Of a DNA stretch of 64,000 bases, positions 28,692-36,976 are shown piece after piece. How positions within the stretch are numbered: the stretch's first letter is position 1; each line of letters begins with the position of its first letter. The position numbers were made by a program, and so were the translations under genes. The DNA is from Ignavibacteriales bacterium (lineage in GTDB: Bacteria; Bacteroidota; Ignavibacteria; Ignavibacteriales; Melioribacteraceae), in contig JAIOYW010000016.1 in the NCBI GenBank assembly GCA_021740915.1, positions 41,573 to 105,572 of the forward strand, written 5' to 3'. The notes under the pieces were generated by a model. The model had not been told where the DNA came from. It was given only the letters and a program-made list of their open reading frames with translations, and did no database searches.

Positions 28692-28770
28692 AATCCCTGA
28701 AAATCTGTTATTTATTATTACTCTCCTCTCAATTTCTTTAGGAGTTGTAATCATCAACCTCCTGATCTAA
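28675..28770 (+). CDS. Possible 31-residue single-helix membrane peptide
   Basis: Short frame that starts inside the end of the two-HTH gene (17-bp overlap) and ends at TAA 28770. The peptide has a basic N-terminus (MQKKNRIPEN) followed by one hydrophobic helix of about 20 residues (LLFIITLLSISLGVVIINLL). That is a sensible small membrane protein, but length gives little statistical weight and the start has only AGAAG-like purines before it. I cannot name a family. Confidence 0.4.
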   Translation: MQKKNRIPENLLFIITLLSISLGVVIINLLI

Positions 28771-28895
28771 AAATATAATTTTTACGCCGAAAAACGTTCA
28801 TATTACCCCTATTTAAACAAGAGAATTTCAATAAAGAGAACATTTTCTTTCGTAAATTTCGTTTTCAATTTTCAGTCTCTTAAGATACCTTCATA

Positions 28896-29846
28896 ATGAA
28901 AAATCCTTTCCATGCTGACAAAGCCCCATTAGCGGTTATTTTTGCTGCAATGTTATGGGGTTTGGATGGTATTGTTTTCCGTCCGTTTCTATATAATCTT
29001 CCGGTTTCGCTTGTAGTTTTTATCGAGACTGCTCTGGTCGCTGTGCTCATGACTCCTGTTATTATTAATTCTACATCGTTGTTCCGTTCGATGGGAAGAA
29101 AAGATTGGATTGCCTTTATAGGTGTAGCATTTTTTGGTGGGGTCCTGGGTACAATGCTGATAACGAAAGCGCTTTTCTACGTTGATTATATTAATCTCTC
29201 AATTGTAATTCTCCTTCAAAAACTCCAGCCGGTATTTGCGATTCTTTTTGCGGTTATAATATTAAAAGAAAAGCAGGGACTGACTTTTTATCTATGGGCG
29301 GCAATTAGTGTCATCGGCAGTTATTTTATGACTTTTGGGCTAAATTTTCCAGTTTCTCCAAATAGCAGAAATCTTATTCCAGCCGCTTTGCTCGCCATCG
29401 GTGCGGCAATGGCTTTCGCATTGTCAACTGTTTTGAGTAAACGCGGACTGAGAAATATCGATTTTTTACCCGCAACATACCTTCGATTTTCAATATCGGC
29501 ATTACTCATGACTGTGATAGTTGCTTCAACAGGCAATTATTCTCAGATTTATCAGGTTACATTGGAACAGGTTGGCGTATTTCTACTCATCGCCTTTTCC
29601 TCAGGAGGTGTTGCAATAATGCTATATTACTATGGGTTAAAACAGGTCCCGGCTTCGGTATCAACAATTTTGGAACTCGCATTCCCTTTGACAGCAATAA
29701 TCCTTGAATATTTCATTCGAGACCACATTTTCAGCCCGGTTCAATGGGCTGGCTCTATGATTCTTCTATTTTCGATAATAAGAATTTCACGGATTTCTGC
29801 TTCATCAGTGATTCTTTCTAAAACGCCGGTTACTCCTTTGAACTAA
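28896..29846 (+). CDS. EamA/DMT-superfamily transporter
   Basis: 316 aa with ten predicted helices in two EamA repeats (about residues 12-145 and 160-300). Each half ends with a typical helix preceded by E-x-P/F-like motifs (LQKLQPVFAILFAVIILKE and TILELAFPLTAIILEY). The family exports or imports amino acids and metabolites; the substrate cannot be read. It has its own ~125-bp upstream region and no same-strand partner downstream. Confidence 0.88.
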   Translation: MKNPFHADKAPLAVIFAAMLWGLDGIVFRPFLYNLPVSLVVFIETALVAVLMTPVIINSTSLFRSMGRKDWIAFIGVAFFGGVLGTMLITKALFYVDYINLSIVILLQKLQPVFAILFAVIILKEKQGLTFYLWAAISVIGSYFMTFGLNFPVSPNSRNLIPAALLAIGAAMAFALSTVLSKRGLRNIDFLPATYLRFSISALLMTVIVASTGNYSQIYQVTLEQVGVFLLIAFSSGGVAIMLYYYGLKQVPASVSTILELAFPLTAIILEYFIRDHIFSPVQWAGSMILLFSIIRISRISASSVILSKTPVTPLN

Positions 29847-30016
29847 ATACTTCTAATTGGGTTTTTGAGATAATTCATTCAATCTCAGCGGTCATCTTTC
29901 CAGAAAATGTTGGTTATTGTTTTTGAGTGGAAAGCCTTGGTTGGAATCCATGTGATGATCAGGCTTAGTTCAGTGTAAATAATTGTGGTGAAGCAGAAAA
30001 TAATACTCGCAGATAA

Positions 30017-30514
30017 TCAGATACTTATTGGTTCAACAGAATCCAGGCTGCCGGTAATATCAACTTTTGAATGACCCGTAATATACTCCTTCCCCTCACC
30101 AAAACAATCCTCCGCAAACATATTCTCTATATCAATGGTATTAATTGTTGTGGTAATTGTAAACTCAGAATTTTCCATAAGATTATTGATTAAATTCTTT
30201 TCAAAGTTCAGCTTCAGATTATAATGACGATTTTTGTACTGGAAAGAAGTGAAAATATGCCCCTGATCTTCTGAAACAAAGATAAGTCCGAAAATAGTAC
30301 TGTCAATTTTCACCTGTCTGTTTTTAGATAAAATTGTTTCATCTGAAGCCAATTCTTCGAAAGTTTTTACATGTGGAACATCGGAATTTAATTTCGTTGT
30401 ATTGCAGCTGACATTAACCGATCCGGCTATAATTTCGGAAAACTTGCCTATATTGTAGAAGAACCCGATGGCAGAGATAATTACAATAAGAAGATCAATT
30501 CTTATGCTTTTCAT
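30017..30514 (-). CDS. Membrane-anchored protein of unknown function
   Basis: 165 aa. One N-terminal helix (IDLLIVIISAIGFFYNIG, residues 6-23) and a polar beta-rich remainder with two Cys (Cys37, Cys142 approx.). I do not recognise the family. It follows the aminopeptidase gene by 9 bp and seems to be the last gene of that operon. Confidence 0.6.
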   Translation of the reverse strand: MKSIRIDLLIVIISAIGFFYNIGKFSEIIAGSVNVSCNTTKLNSDVPHVKTFEELASDETILSKNRQVKIDSTIFGLIFVSEDQGHIFTSFQYKNRHYNLKLNFEKNLINNLMENSEFTITTTINTIDIENMFAEDCFGEGKEYITGHSKVDITGSLDSVEPISI

Positions 30515-30523
30515 TTCTATACT

Positions 30524-31513
30524 CTAAGATTCAAATAATTTTAATTCCTCATCAATAAATTTACCAGCACTCATCACAAGGCGGTCATCGAAATATAGAT
30601 CAGGGGATTTAATTACACCATCTAAATGGATTGGAACATCAACGCTTCCACCCATCGATTTATTATTACCTAATGCTATATGAACGGTTCCCAGTTTTTT
30701 TTCATCTTCAAGAAGTACTCCGCTTAAGATTACCTTCTCGTTAGTTCCTATCCCGATTTCAGCGATATTCCTTGCCTGTGGCCCAACTTTGTCCAGCATC
30801 TCTTTAAGAAGTTCAGCTTTCGTATCACCTGTAATCTCAACTGCCATCCCGTTCTTAACGACAACTCTGATAGGATCTCCGTCAATAACACCTATACCAG
30901 CCATTGAACCATCAACAACAAAAACGCCATTGGAACTCCCTTCAACTGGTGCGGCAAAGGTTTCGCCGGTTGGAAGATTCCCTGATTCTCCGCGAGCATG
31001 AAAAATACCTTTGCTCGGTAGAATTTTTCTGCCTTTTACGGACATCGTAATGTCTGTCCCAATTTTACTTGTAACCCTTATCCAGGAAACACTCTCAAGT
31101 TTTTCCTTTAATTTTAGAGTCAAAGCAGCAATTTTATTATAATCAGCATTCAGACCGCGAATCATAACATCTTCAGTTATTCCGGGCAATGTGGCGATTC
31201 TTGCTCCGTTTTCAGAGGCTTCCCTTCTTGCTTTAGTATGAGTTAATGATTTTGCGGTGGGAATGAGTATGACATCGAAATTTTTCATTAATTCAGCCGT
31301 GGCTTTTGGAGGTTCCTCCCCATTTACCTTCCCGACTGGAATTTCGTTATACATAGCGTCAAATCCAAGTTCACGCACAGTATCCCAGACTGCAAGTCCA
31401 ATTTTTCGTCTGCTCGGGTCGCTTATAATAAGAACACTCTCACCTGTTTTCGCACCCATGCAATCAATCAAAGCTTTTTTTGCTGCGCTTTCCAGCGAAT
31501 CATTTTTACTCAT
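30524..31513 (-). CDS. M29-like aminopeptidase (AmpS/NicX-related)
   Basis: 329 aa. The N-terminal half is a Rossmann-like segment and the C-terminal half has the metal-site features of the M29/leucyl aminopeptidase-type family: SGNLPTGETFAAPVEGSSNG near residue 190, EIGIGTN near 265 and LGTVHIALGNNKSMGG near 285. M29-like enzymes remove N-terminal residues from peptides; related proteins are dioxygenases (NicX), so the activity is likely but not certain. The start ATG overlaps the upstream stop by 4 bp. A peptide-uptake OPT transporter a few genes upstream supports the peptidase reading. Confidence 0.82.
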   Translation of the reverse strand: MSKNDSLESAAKKALIDCMGAKTGESVLIISDPSRRKIGLAVWDTVRELGFDAMYNEIPVGKVNGEEPPKATAELMKNFDVILIPTAKSLTHTKARREASENGARIATLPGITEDVMIRGLNADYNKIAALTLKLKEKLESVSWIRVTSKIGTDITMSVKGRKILPSKGIFHARGESGNLPTGETFAAPVEGSSNGVFVVDGSMAGIGVIDGDPIRVVVKNGMAVEITGDTKAELLKEMLDKVGPQARNIAEIGIGTNEKVILSGVLLEDEKKLGTVHIALGNNKSMGGSVDVPIHLDGVIKSPDLYFDDRLVMSAGKFIDEELKLFES

Positions 31514-32274
31514 AATGGAAACCCAATATTAAGTTGAACAATAGCCGAAAGACTCCCCTTTGCAATAAATCCCTTCGAATCCTGAGGGCTAAGAATTTCA
31601 ATCCCATTTTTATCATAAAGTTTTGTCAGTGAGTTGAATGAATATGTCGCAGTGCCTTCAACGCTAACATAGTTTTCAATTAAATGGAAAATCAACCCGG
31701 CGCCAACAAAGTAATCTATATCATATTTTTTATTAACATAGGTGAATTCTTCCTCAGTACCATCCGGAGCAATCCTTAAGTCAGTCAATTTAACTGAACG
31801 CAATGTAACTCCGCCCTCGGCAATCTTAAGATCCAAAAAACGAAATACGGGCACTCCCAGATCAATACTTAAACCCCAGTAATTCTGTGTAAGTTTGAAA
31901 TCCTCAGAATATTTTCCCGATGATCCTTCACCCTCCAATTTAATGTCTTCTTTCATAAATTGGTAAAAAGCTTTCCCTGTGATAAATAAAAAGTCGAATT
32001 TAGCTCGCACGATATTTGCACCAAACCTAAATCCTTCCATTTCACCAAATTGGGAATTATCTTCGAAAAGATTATTGAAAGGGCTTAATTTTAAAAACAT
32101 CTGGTTAAACTGCTCAGCATCATACTTTTGAACACCGTAACCAGCATATACTCCGCTCATTCCAAGACATCCGAATCCGCAGGATTGCCCATAGCTCAGA
32201 TTTGCGCTGCTGACCAAAATTACAATAAATATAGGTAATATCAGAAATTTGTTATTCAGATTAGTTCTTTTCAA
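31510..32274 (-). CDS. Outer-membrane beta-barrel-like protein, TTG start
   Basis: 254 aa starting with TTG at 32274; no ATG lies before the mature region and the signal peptide (FLILPIFIVILVSSANLSYGQ) begins right there, so the TTG is favoured. The mature protein begins with an odd CGFGCLGMSGVYAGYG stretch (CxxxC) and continues in alternating hydrophobic beta strands ending in Phe-Pro-Leu, like small outer-membrane proteins. The start overlaps the PqqD-like gene by 14 bp. Function unknown. Confidence 0.68.
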   Translation of the reverse strand: MKRTNLNNKFLILPIFIVILVSSANLSYGQSCGFGCLGMSGVYAGYGVQKYDAEQFNQMFLKLSPFNNLFEDNSQFGEMEGFRFGANIVRAKFDFLFITGKAFYQFMKEDIKLEGEGSSGKYSEDFKLTQNYWGLSIDLGVPVFRFLDLKIAEGGVTLRSVKLTDLRIAPDGTEEEFTYVNKKYDIDYFVGAGLIFHLIENYVSVEGTATYSFNSLTKLYDKNGIEILSPQDSKGFIAKGSLSAIVQLNIGFPL

Positions 32275-32599
32275 CTTTTTGATATAATGTTATAAATTTG
32301 TTTCTTAATAATTGTTTAATAAAAATATCTGTTCTTTCAAAAGGTTTTTCAAATTCCGGCCCAAAATGTTCACCAAGTTTCACCGCAATTTCGGATAAAG
32401 TTAAGGAACCATCACATTGAAGCCATACGAAACTCCCCGTTTCATCCAGATCAACCTTTATCTTTTTATCAGCTAATTTCTTAAAGAACAATTTTTCAAT
32501 AAAACTTTTCCGTTTTTCAAAATAAATTATTGTTACAAGTCCTTCATTTGTTTCAAATTTGGTATTCCTGATCGGATATAAATCATTTATTTGAGTCAC
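32261..32599 (-). CDS. PqqD-like protein (peptide-chaperone fold), orphan
   Basis: 112 aa from a GTG at 32599. The core matches PqqD-type RRE domains: KIKVDLDETGSFVWLQCDGSLTLSEIAVKLGEHF, where the conserved D-x-x-G/A-x-x-(I/V)W and L-x-E-I positions occur. PqqD domains normally bind RiPP precursor peptides for radical-SAM enzymes, but no radical-SAM gene or precursor peptide is visible here. Such orphan PqqD proteins are common in Bacteroidota relatives and have no settled function. It lies 2 bp after the MFS gene. Confidence 0.8.
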   Translation of the reverse strand: MTQINDLYPIRNTKFETNEGLVTIIYFEKRKSFIEKLFFKKLADKKIKVDLDETGSFVWLQCDGSLTLSEIAVKLGEHFGPEFEKPFERTDIFIKQLLRNKFITLYQKVEKN

Positions 32600-32601
32600 T
32601 T

Positions 32602-33936
32602 TTAAATATTACCTCTCTCAAGTTGACCGGAAAGCAATTTCTTATCGCTTCTTTTTAACATGAAGGAAAAGAACAGAGCAACTATGCCAATAAATGCAAA
32701 CATAAGCAAAGTAAATGTATAATCAAGTGACCCGGATCCATCTCTGAGCATTTCGGTGGTAATCCCCTTATTGAAATAATCAGTGACAATTCCTGCAAGG
32801 ATTGGTATTCCCCATAGCCCAAGATTCTGAACCGATGCCATCAAACCATAGGCTGTTCCTAATCTTTTCTCATTTACGATGTAAGGTACGGATGGCCATA
32901 GTGCAGCAGGCACTAATGAAAATGCGATTCCCAGAGTAAACATACCGATGTATGGAGTTATGCTTGTCAGACTAAGAATCAGATGCACAATTATGAGCAT
33001 TGCAGATCCCCAGATCATCAACGTGGTTCTTTTACCGTACTTATCAACACCCCATCCGAAAATTGGGGTAAAAATAATTGTCCCCCAGATTATGATTGAG
33101 GTTAGAAGACCGCTCAATTCGATATCAAGCCCGAACTTATTCATAAGTATATCGGGGGCAAAAGCCTGGAAAGGAAATACTGCAGAATAAAATGTTAGGC
33201 ATAGCAGCGTAATATATATGAATGGTCTGTTTTTCAGCAGTTCAAAAATATCTGACATATGGAAGCGGTCTTCTTCTCCATCGGTTTTTATTTTCTCCCT
33301 TTTATCGGCAATTGAATACACGATAAAGAATCCTAATCCAATAAACATCACTATCGCAGCGACCCAAAGTGCAAGTGTCCAGCCTGTAGGAGATCCAGCA
33401 AAGGTTGGAGAAAATATCAGCGCAGCGGCTGTGCCCAGCCGGCATACAACCAAATTAAGCCCGAATGCAAATGCAATTTCGCTTCCCTTAAACCAGTGAG
33501 CAATAACCTTATTATTAACAACAAGTAAAGTTTCGGCTCCGAGTCCGAAAAGAAACCTTCCAAGAATCATCATTTTCAACTCAGGTGAGTATTCAGGCAG
33601 GAATGATCCCATAAAACCGTAACCAATTCCATTCTGCCGGTAGAGATCGCTTGCTCCGTAAGCAGTCAGAAGCGCACCAAGTGTACATGAAAGTACGAAC
33701 AGAAAACCTGTTTTTTTAATCCCGAATCTGTCAACAATTATTCCGCCAATTACGGCAAGGAGTAAAAATGTATTTGGGAAAGAATAAAAACTGACTACGA
33801 CACCATACTCAGTGGAACTAAAACCAAGATTGATCTGCATCAGTTCTTTAAGTGTAGAGATTGCATCATAGACGTAATATGATGCCCCAACCGGGATACT
33901 AACCAATAATAATACCAGCCAACGACGATATTTCAT
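32602..33936 (-). CDS. MFS transporter, MFSD1-like
   Basis: 444 aa from the ATG at 33936, which has a GAAGG ribosome site; longer frames would run into the OPT gene. Twelve helices, an early VDRFGIKKTG loop motif near residue 65 and a long central cytosolic loop. Overall it resembles MFSD1-type carriers, some of which move dipeptides. Next to an OPT transporter and an aminopeptidase, a role in peptide handling is plausible, but the substrate is inferred only from context. Confidence 0.82.
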   Translation of the reverse strand: MKYRRWLVLLLVSIPVGASYYVYDAISTLKELMQINLGFSSTEYGVVVSFYSFPNTFLLLAVIGGIIVDRFGIKKTGFLFVLSCTLGALLTAYGASDLYRQNGIGYGFMGSFLPEYSPELKMMILGRFLFGLGAETLLVVNNKVIAHWFKGSEIAFAFGLNLVVCRLGTAAALIFSPTFAGSPTGWTLALWVAAIVMFIGLGFFIVYSIADKREKIKTDGEEDRFHMSDIFELLKNRPFIYITLLCLTFYSAVFPFQAFAPDILMNKFGLDIELSGLLTSIIIWGTIIFTPIFGWGVDKYGKRTTLMIWGSAMLIIVHLILSLTSITPYIGMFTLGIAFSLVPAALWPSVPYIVNEKRLGTAYGLMASVQNLGLWGIPILAGIVTDYFNKGITTEMLRDGSGSLDYTFTLLMFAFIGIVALFFSFMLKRSDKKLLSGQLERGNI

Positions 33937-33958
33937 TTTACCTTCAGAATAAAAATTA

Positions 33959-35890
33959 TCAGTTCTCTTTTTTGGTTGCAAAACGTAATAAAACGATAGC
34001 AAGACCCAGGAACATAATCAGGGAAATAACATCTCCTTCAATACCCATACGCTCAGCAATACCGGTATTCAAATAACTGATAAGACTACGCTCTCCTGTC
34101 TCGGTTTCTACTGTTGTCCCCACAAGAACAGCATAAAGAATTCCGGTTAATGCTCCTCCTGCTATTAATCCTGAACTAAGAAGCGCTCCGGGACCGATAT
34201 CAGATTCATCTGCGTTTCCGCCTTTCATTTTGTCAGATATAAATTTAACGAGACCTCCAACAAAAATTGGAGTTGAAACTGAAAGTGGAAGGTATGCGCC
34301 AACAGCAAACGGGAGAGAACGAACTCCGGATAATTCCATTACTGCAGCAATTCCCATCCCGACTAAAACAAGACCCCAGGGTAAATTCTGGCTAAGAAGC
34401 CCCTTTATTACAGTTGCCATAAGAGTTGCCTGCGGTGCAGGTAATTTATCAGTTCCGATACCAAGTGCATCGTTCAACAGCAGCATAGTAAAACCAATTA
34501 CGAGTACAGAGGCAAGTACACCAATTATAAGTCCGATCTGCTGCTTAACCGGAGTTGCACCAACAAGATAGCCTGTTTTCAGGTCCTGAGACGTTGCTCC
34601 GGCATTTGCGGCAGCTATACAAACTATTGAGCCAACAACAAGAGCGATCGGCTGATAAACTTCGCCTGTCCAACCCACTGCAACAAAAATAAGTGAAGTT
34701 GCCATCAGGGTTGCTATAGTCATACCTGATATAGGATTCGATGATGAACCTATCAAACCAACAATTCTCGACGAAACTGTTACAAAGAAAAACCCGAAAA
34801 TGATTATCATAAAAGAAGATAGAAGATTTGTGGGAATAGAAGGAATAACAGCCATAAAAATCACAAGAATAAGACTGCCCACGAGCACAAAAACAAGCGG
34901 AATATCCTTTTCGGTGCGAAGTTTTTCCGGTCTGGCTTCTCCTGAATTTTGTTTTAGATCGTTGAAAGAATCCTTGAAAGCACTGATAATAGTAGGGAAT
35001 GATTTAATAAGTGTTATAATGCCGCCAAATGTAACCGCACCGGCGCCAATATATCTAATATAATTCGACCATATTTCTCTTGCGTTCATCTCTGAGATAA
35101 GCTTTGTTGCCGGTGGAAAGGCAGCCATAAGATTATCACCAAGCAGAGTGATTAGAGGGATAAGAACCAGCCAGGAAAGAACGCCTCCGGCAACCATAAT
35201 GCCGGCAATCTTTGGACCGATAATATATCCAACACCAAGAAGTTCCGGTGTAATCTCACCTGTAACGGTTCCGTTCGGGAGCGAAGATTTCCTGCTGAAA
35301 ACATATGCAGGAACATCTTTCCACAAGCCAATGATAGACATCAGACCTTTATAAAGGAAAGCGATACCGAGACCATAATAAACTTTTTGAGCAAGTTTGC
35401 CGCCTTTTTCACCGGCGATAAGAACATCAGCACATGCAGTCCCTTCGGGAAATGGAAGCTTTCCATGTTCCTTAACAATGATTGATCGCCTAAGGGGAAT
35501 CATAAACAAAACGCCCAAAATACCACCTGCGAGTGCAAGAACAAAAATCTGAAAATATTTGAAGTAATCTCCCCCGCCTGGAAGGAATAGCAATGCCGGA
35601 ATAGTAAAAACGACACCTGCTGCAACAGATTCTCCGGCAGAGCCGATTGTCTGGACTATATTATTTTCCAGAATTGTCGCATTCCCTAATTTTTTGAATA
35701 TGGATATTGCAAGCACAGCAATAGGGATAGATGCGCTCACTGTCAAACCAACTTTTAATCCGAGATATACCGTGGCAGCGCCGAAAATAATTCCAAATAT
35801 GGCGCCCAGAATGATGGCTTTGGGAGTAAATTCAGGAATGAAATCGTATGGTGAAATATAAGGCCTGAATTCTGCTTGTTTATTGTCCAT
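33959..35890 (-). CDS. OPT-family oligopeptide transporter
   Basis: 643 aa, about 15-16 membrane helices. Typical OPT stretches: the N-terminal RPYISPYDFIPEFTPKAIILG, LPFPEGTACADVLIAGEKGG near residue 145 and the GATSQDLKTGYLVGATPVKQQ motif near 430. Bacterial OPT proteins of this type take up oligopeptides or metal chelates by proton symport. It is the first gene of a likely unit with the MFS, PqqD-like, OMP and aminopeptidase genes. Confidence 0.92.
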   Translation of the reverse strand: MDNKQAEFRPYISPYDFIPEFTPKAIILGAIFGIIFGAATVYLGLKVGLTVSASIPIAVLAISIFKKLGNATILENNIVQTIGSAGESVAAGVVFTIPALLFLPGGGDYFKYFQIFVLALAGGILGVLFMIPLRRSIIVKEHGKLPFPEGTACADVLIAGEKGGKLAQKVYYGLGIAFLYKGLMSIIGLWKDVPAYVFSRKSSLPNGTVTGEITPELLGVGYIIGPKIAGIMVAGGVLSWLVLIPLITLLGDNLMAAFPPATKLISEMNAREIWSNYIRYIGAGAVTFGGIITLIKSFPTIISAFKDSFNDLKQNSGEARPEKLRTEKDIPLVFVLVGSLILVIFMAVIPSIPTNLLSSFMIIIFGFFFVTVSSRIVGLIGSSSNPISGMTIATLMATSLIFVAVGWTGEVYQPIALVVGSIVCIAAANAGATSQDLKTGYLVGATPVKQQIGLIIGVLASVLVIGFTMLLLNDALGIGTDKLPAPQATLMATVIKGLLSQNLPWGLVLVGMGIAAVMELSGVRSLPFAVGAYLPLSVSTPIFVGGLVKFISDKMKGGNADESDIGPGALLSSGLIAGGALTGILYAVLVGTTVETETGERSLISYLNTGIAERMGIEGDVISLIMFLGLAIVLLRFATKKEN

Positions 35891-35992
35891 AAAATACCTG
35901 CAAGTAAATGGTTAACAAAGAGTTGAATATAGATAAATTAATGATTTTGCAAAAGATTTTTTTTAATTGAGTGGTCCCAATTTTAATACCGT

Positions 35993-36766
35993 TTATATCT
36001 TAAATTTTCTCATTCCAATATGGCATATTGCGAAATCGTATTTCACCGGATCAACAGGATTGATTTCCCTCAATTTTTCTGTTATTTCTTCAGCCATTTT
36101 CCATGATACTGTGTTTTTAGTTGTCAGACCTATTTGTTTACTGATCCTGGCTACATGAGTATCCACCGGGATAATCAGCTTAGCCGGAGATACCTCTTCC
36201 CAAAGCCCAAAATCTATGTGGTCTTTCCTTACCATCCACCTAAGAAAAAGATTCATCCTTTTACATGCGCTACCACTAAAAGGGTCGGGTAAAATGAATT
36301 TCAATAGCCGTTCATTCTTGATATAGTTTTTACCAATATTCTTAAGTGATGCTGAGAAAAATGAAAGACTGTTTTTGATATCCCGATCTTTTTCGAAATA
36401 ATATAAAAGAAAAAGATACTTTAATGATCCATAAGTGGTGTAAACCCTGTGCAGAATATTAAATATACCATCGATATCCTCTGATGAATAAAATCGGTGA
36501 TAAATCCCCTCTATCACTGAGAGATTTTTTTTTGAGGAATAGTTTTCGATAAAATTGAAAGGTCCGGACTCCATAATTTTATCCAGCCTGATTAGTGTCG
36601 AATTAATTTGTCTGACATTTCCGTATGCAAAAACCGAAGCGAGAAAAGCGCTAATCTCAATATCTCTCGGATCTTTGTAACGCATTGGGAATTCAATTGG
36701 ATCGGGTGATATTTTCGAAATATCAAAATAACGGTAATGATATTCCAGTTTCTTTTTCAGGTCCAT
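35993..36766 (-). CDS. TIGR02757/DUF2400 family protein
   Basis: 257 aa, all-helical. The N-terminal block KLEYHYRYF, PIEFPMRYKDPRDIEISAFLAS and AYGNVRQI, and the later DHIDFGLW and PVDTHVARISKQIGL, match the TIGR02757 family, which is related to HhH-type DNA glycosylases. The PVDTHV stretch resembles the Asp-containing active-site region of endonuclease III-type enzymes, but no [4Fe-4S] cluster cysteines are seen. Function is not established. It has its own upstream gap (210 bp). Confidence 0.85.
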   Translation of the reverse strand: MDLKKKLEYHYRYFDISKISPDPIEFPMRYKDPRDIEISAFLASVFAYGNVRQINSTLIRLDKIMESGPFNFIENYSSKKNLSVIEGIYHRFYSSEDIDGIFNILHRVYTTYGSLKYLFLLYYFEKDRDIKNSLSFFSASLKNIGKNYIKNERLLKFILPDPFSGSACKRMNLFLRWMVRKDHIDFGLWEEVSPAKLIIPVDTHVARISKQIGLTTKNTVSWKMAEEITEKLREINPVDPVKYDFAICHIGMRKFKI

Positions 36767-36976
36767 TAAGATGACTAGTTACTAATTGAATAATTTAAAT
36801 TTAACTACTCAAAACTTGTAAAAGTACTTTCATAGCTGCTTCATTTTGTATGTATTCAACTGAAAGTTCGTTCTGAATAATATTCTAGCTAATTAAATAT
36901 TCCAATTTTTGAACGTTTCAGCTCAGTATATTACTATGATGTTAGTTAAGAACTGCCGTTGAGAAGGATTCAGTTT

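Noticed and set aside
29907..29978. A 23-codon plus-strand frame in the gap after the EamA gene
   Set aside because: No hydrophobic or coding-like pattern, no ribosome site and a very short length; treated as noise.
29847..30016. tRNA or small RNA gene in the gap between the EamA gene and the 30017 gene
   Set aside because: No cloverleaf pairing or terminator-bounded structure could be found; only a weak GAGAT/ATCTC hairpin.
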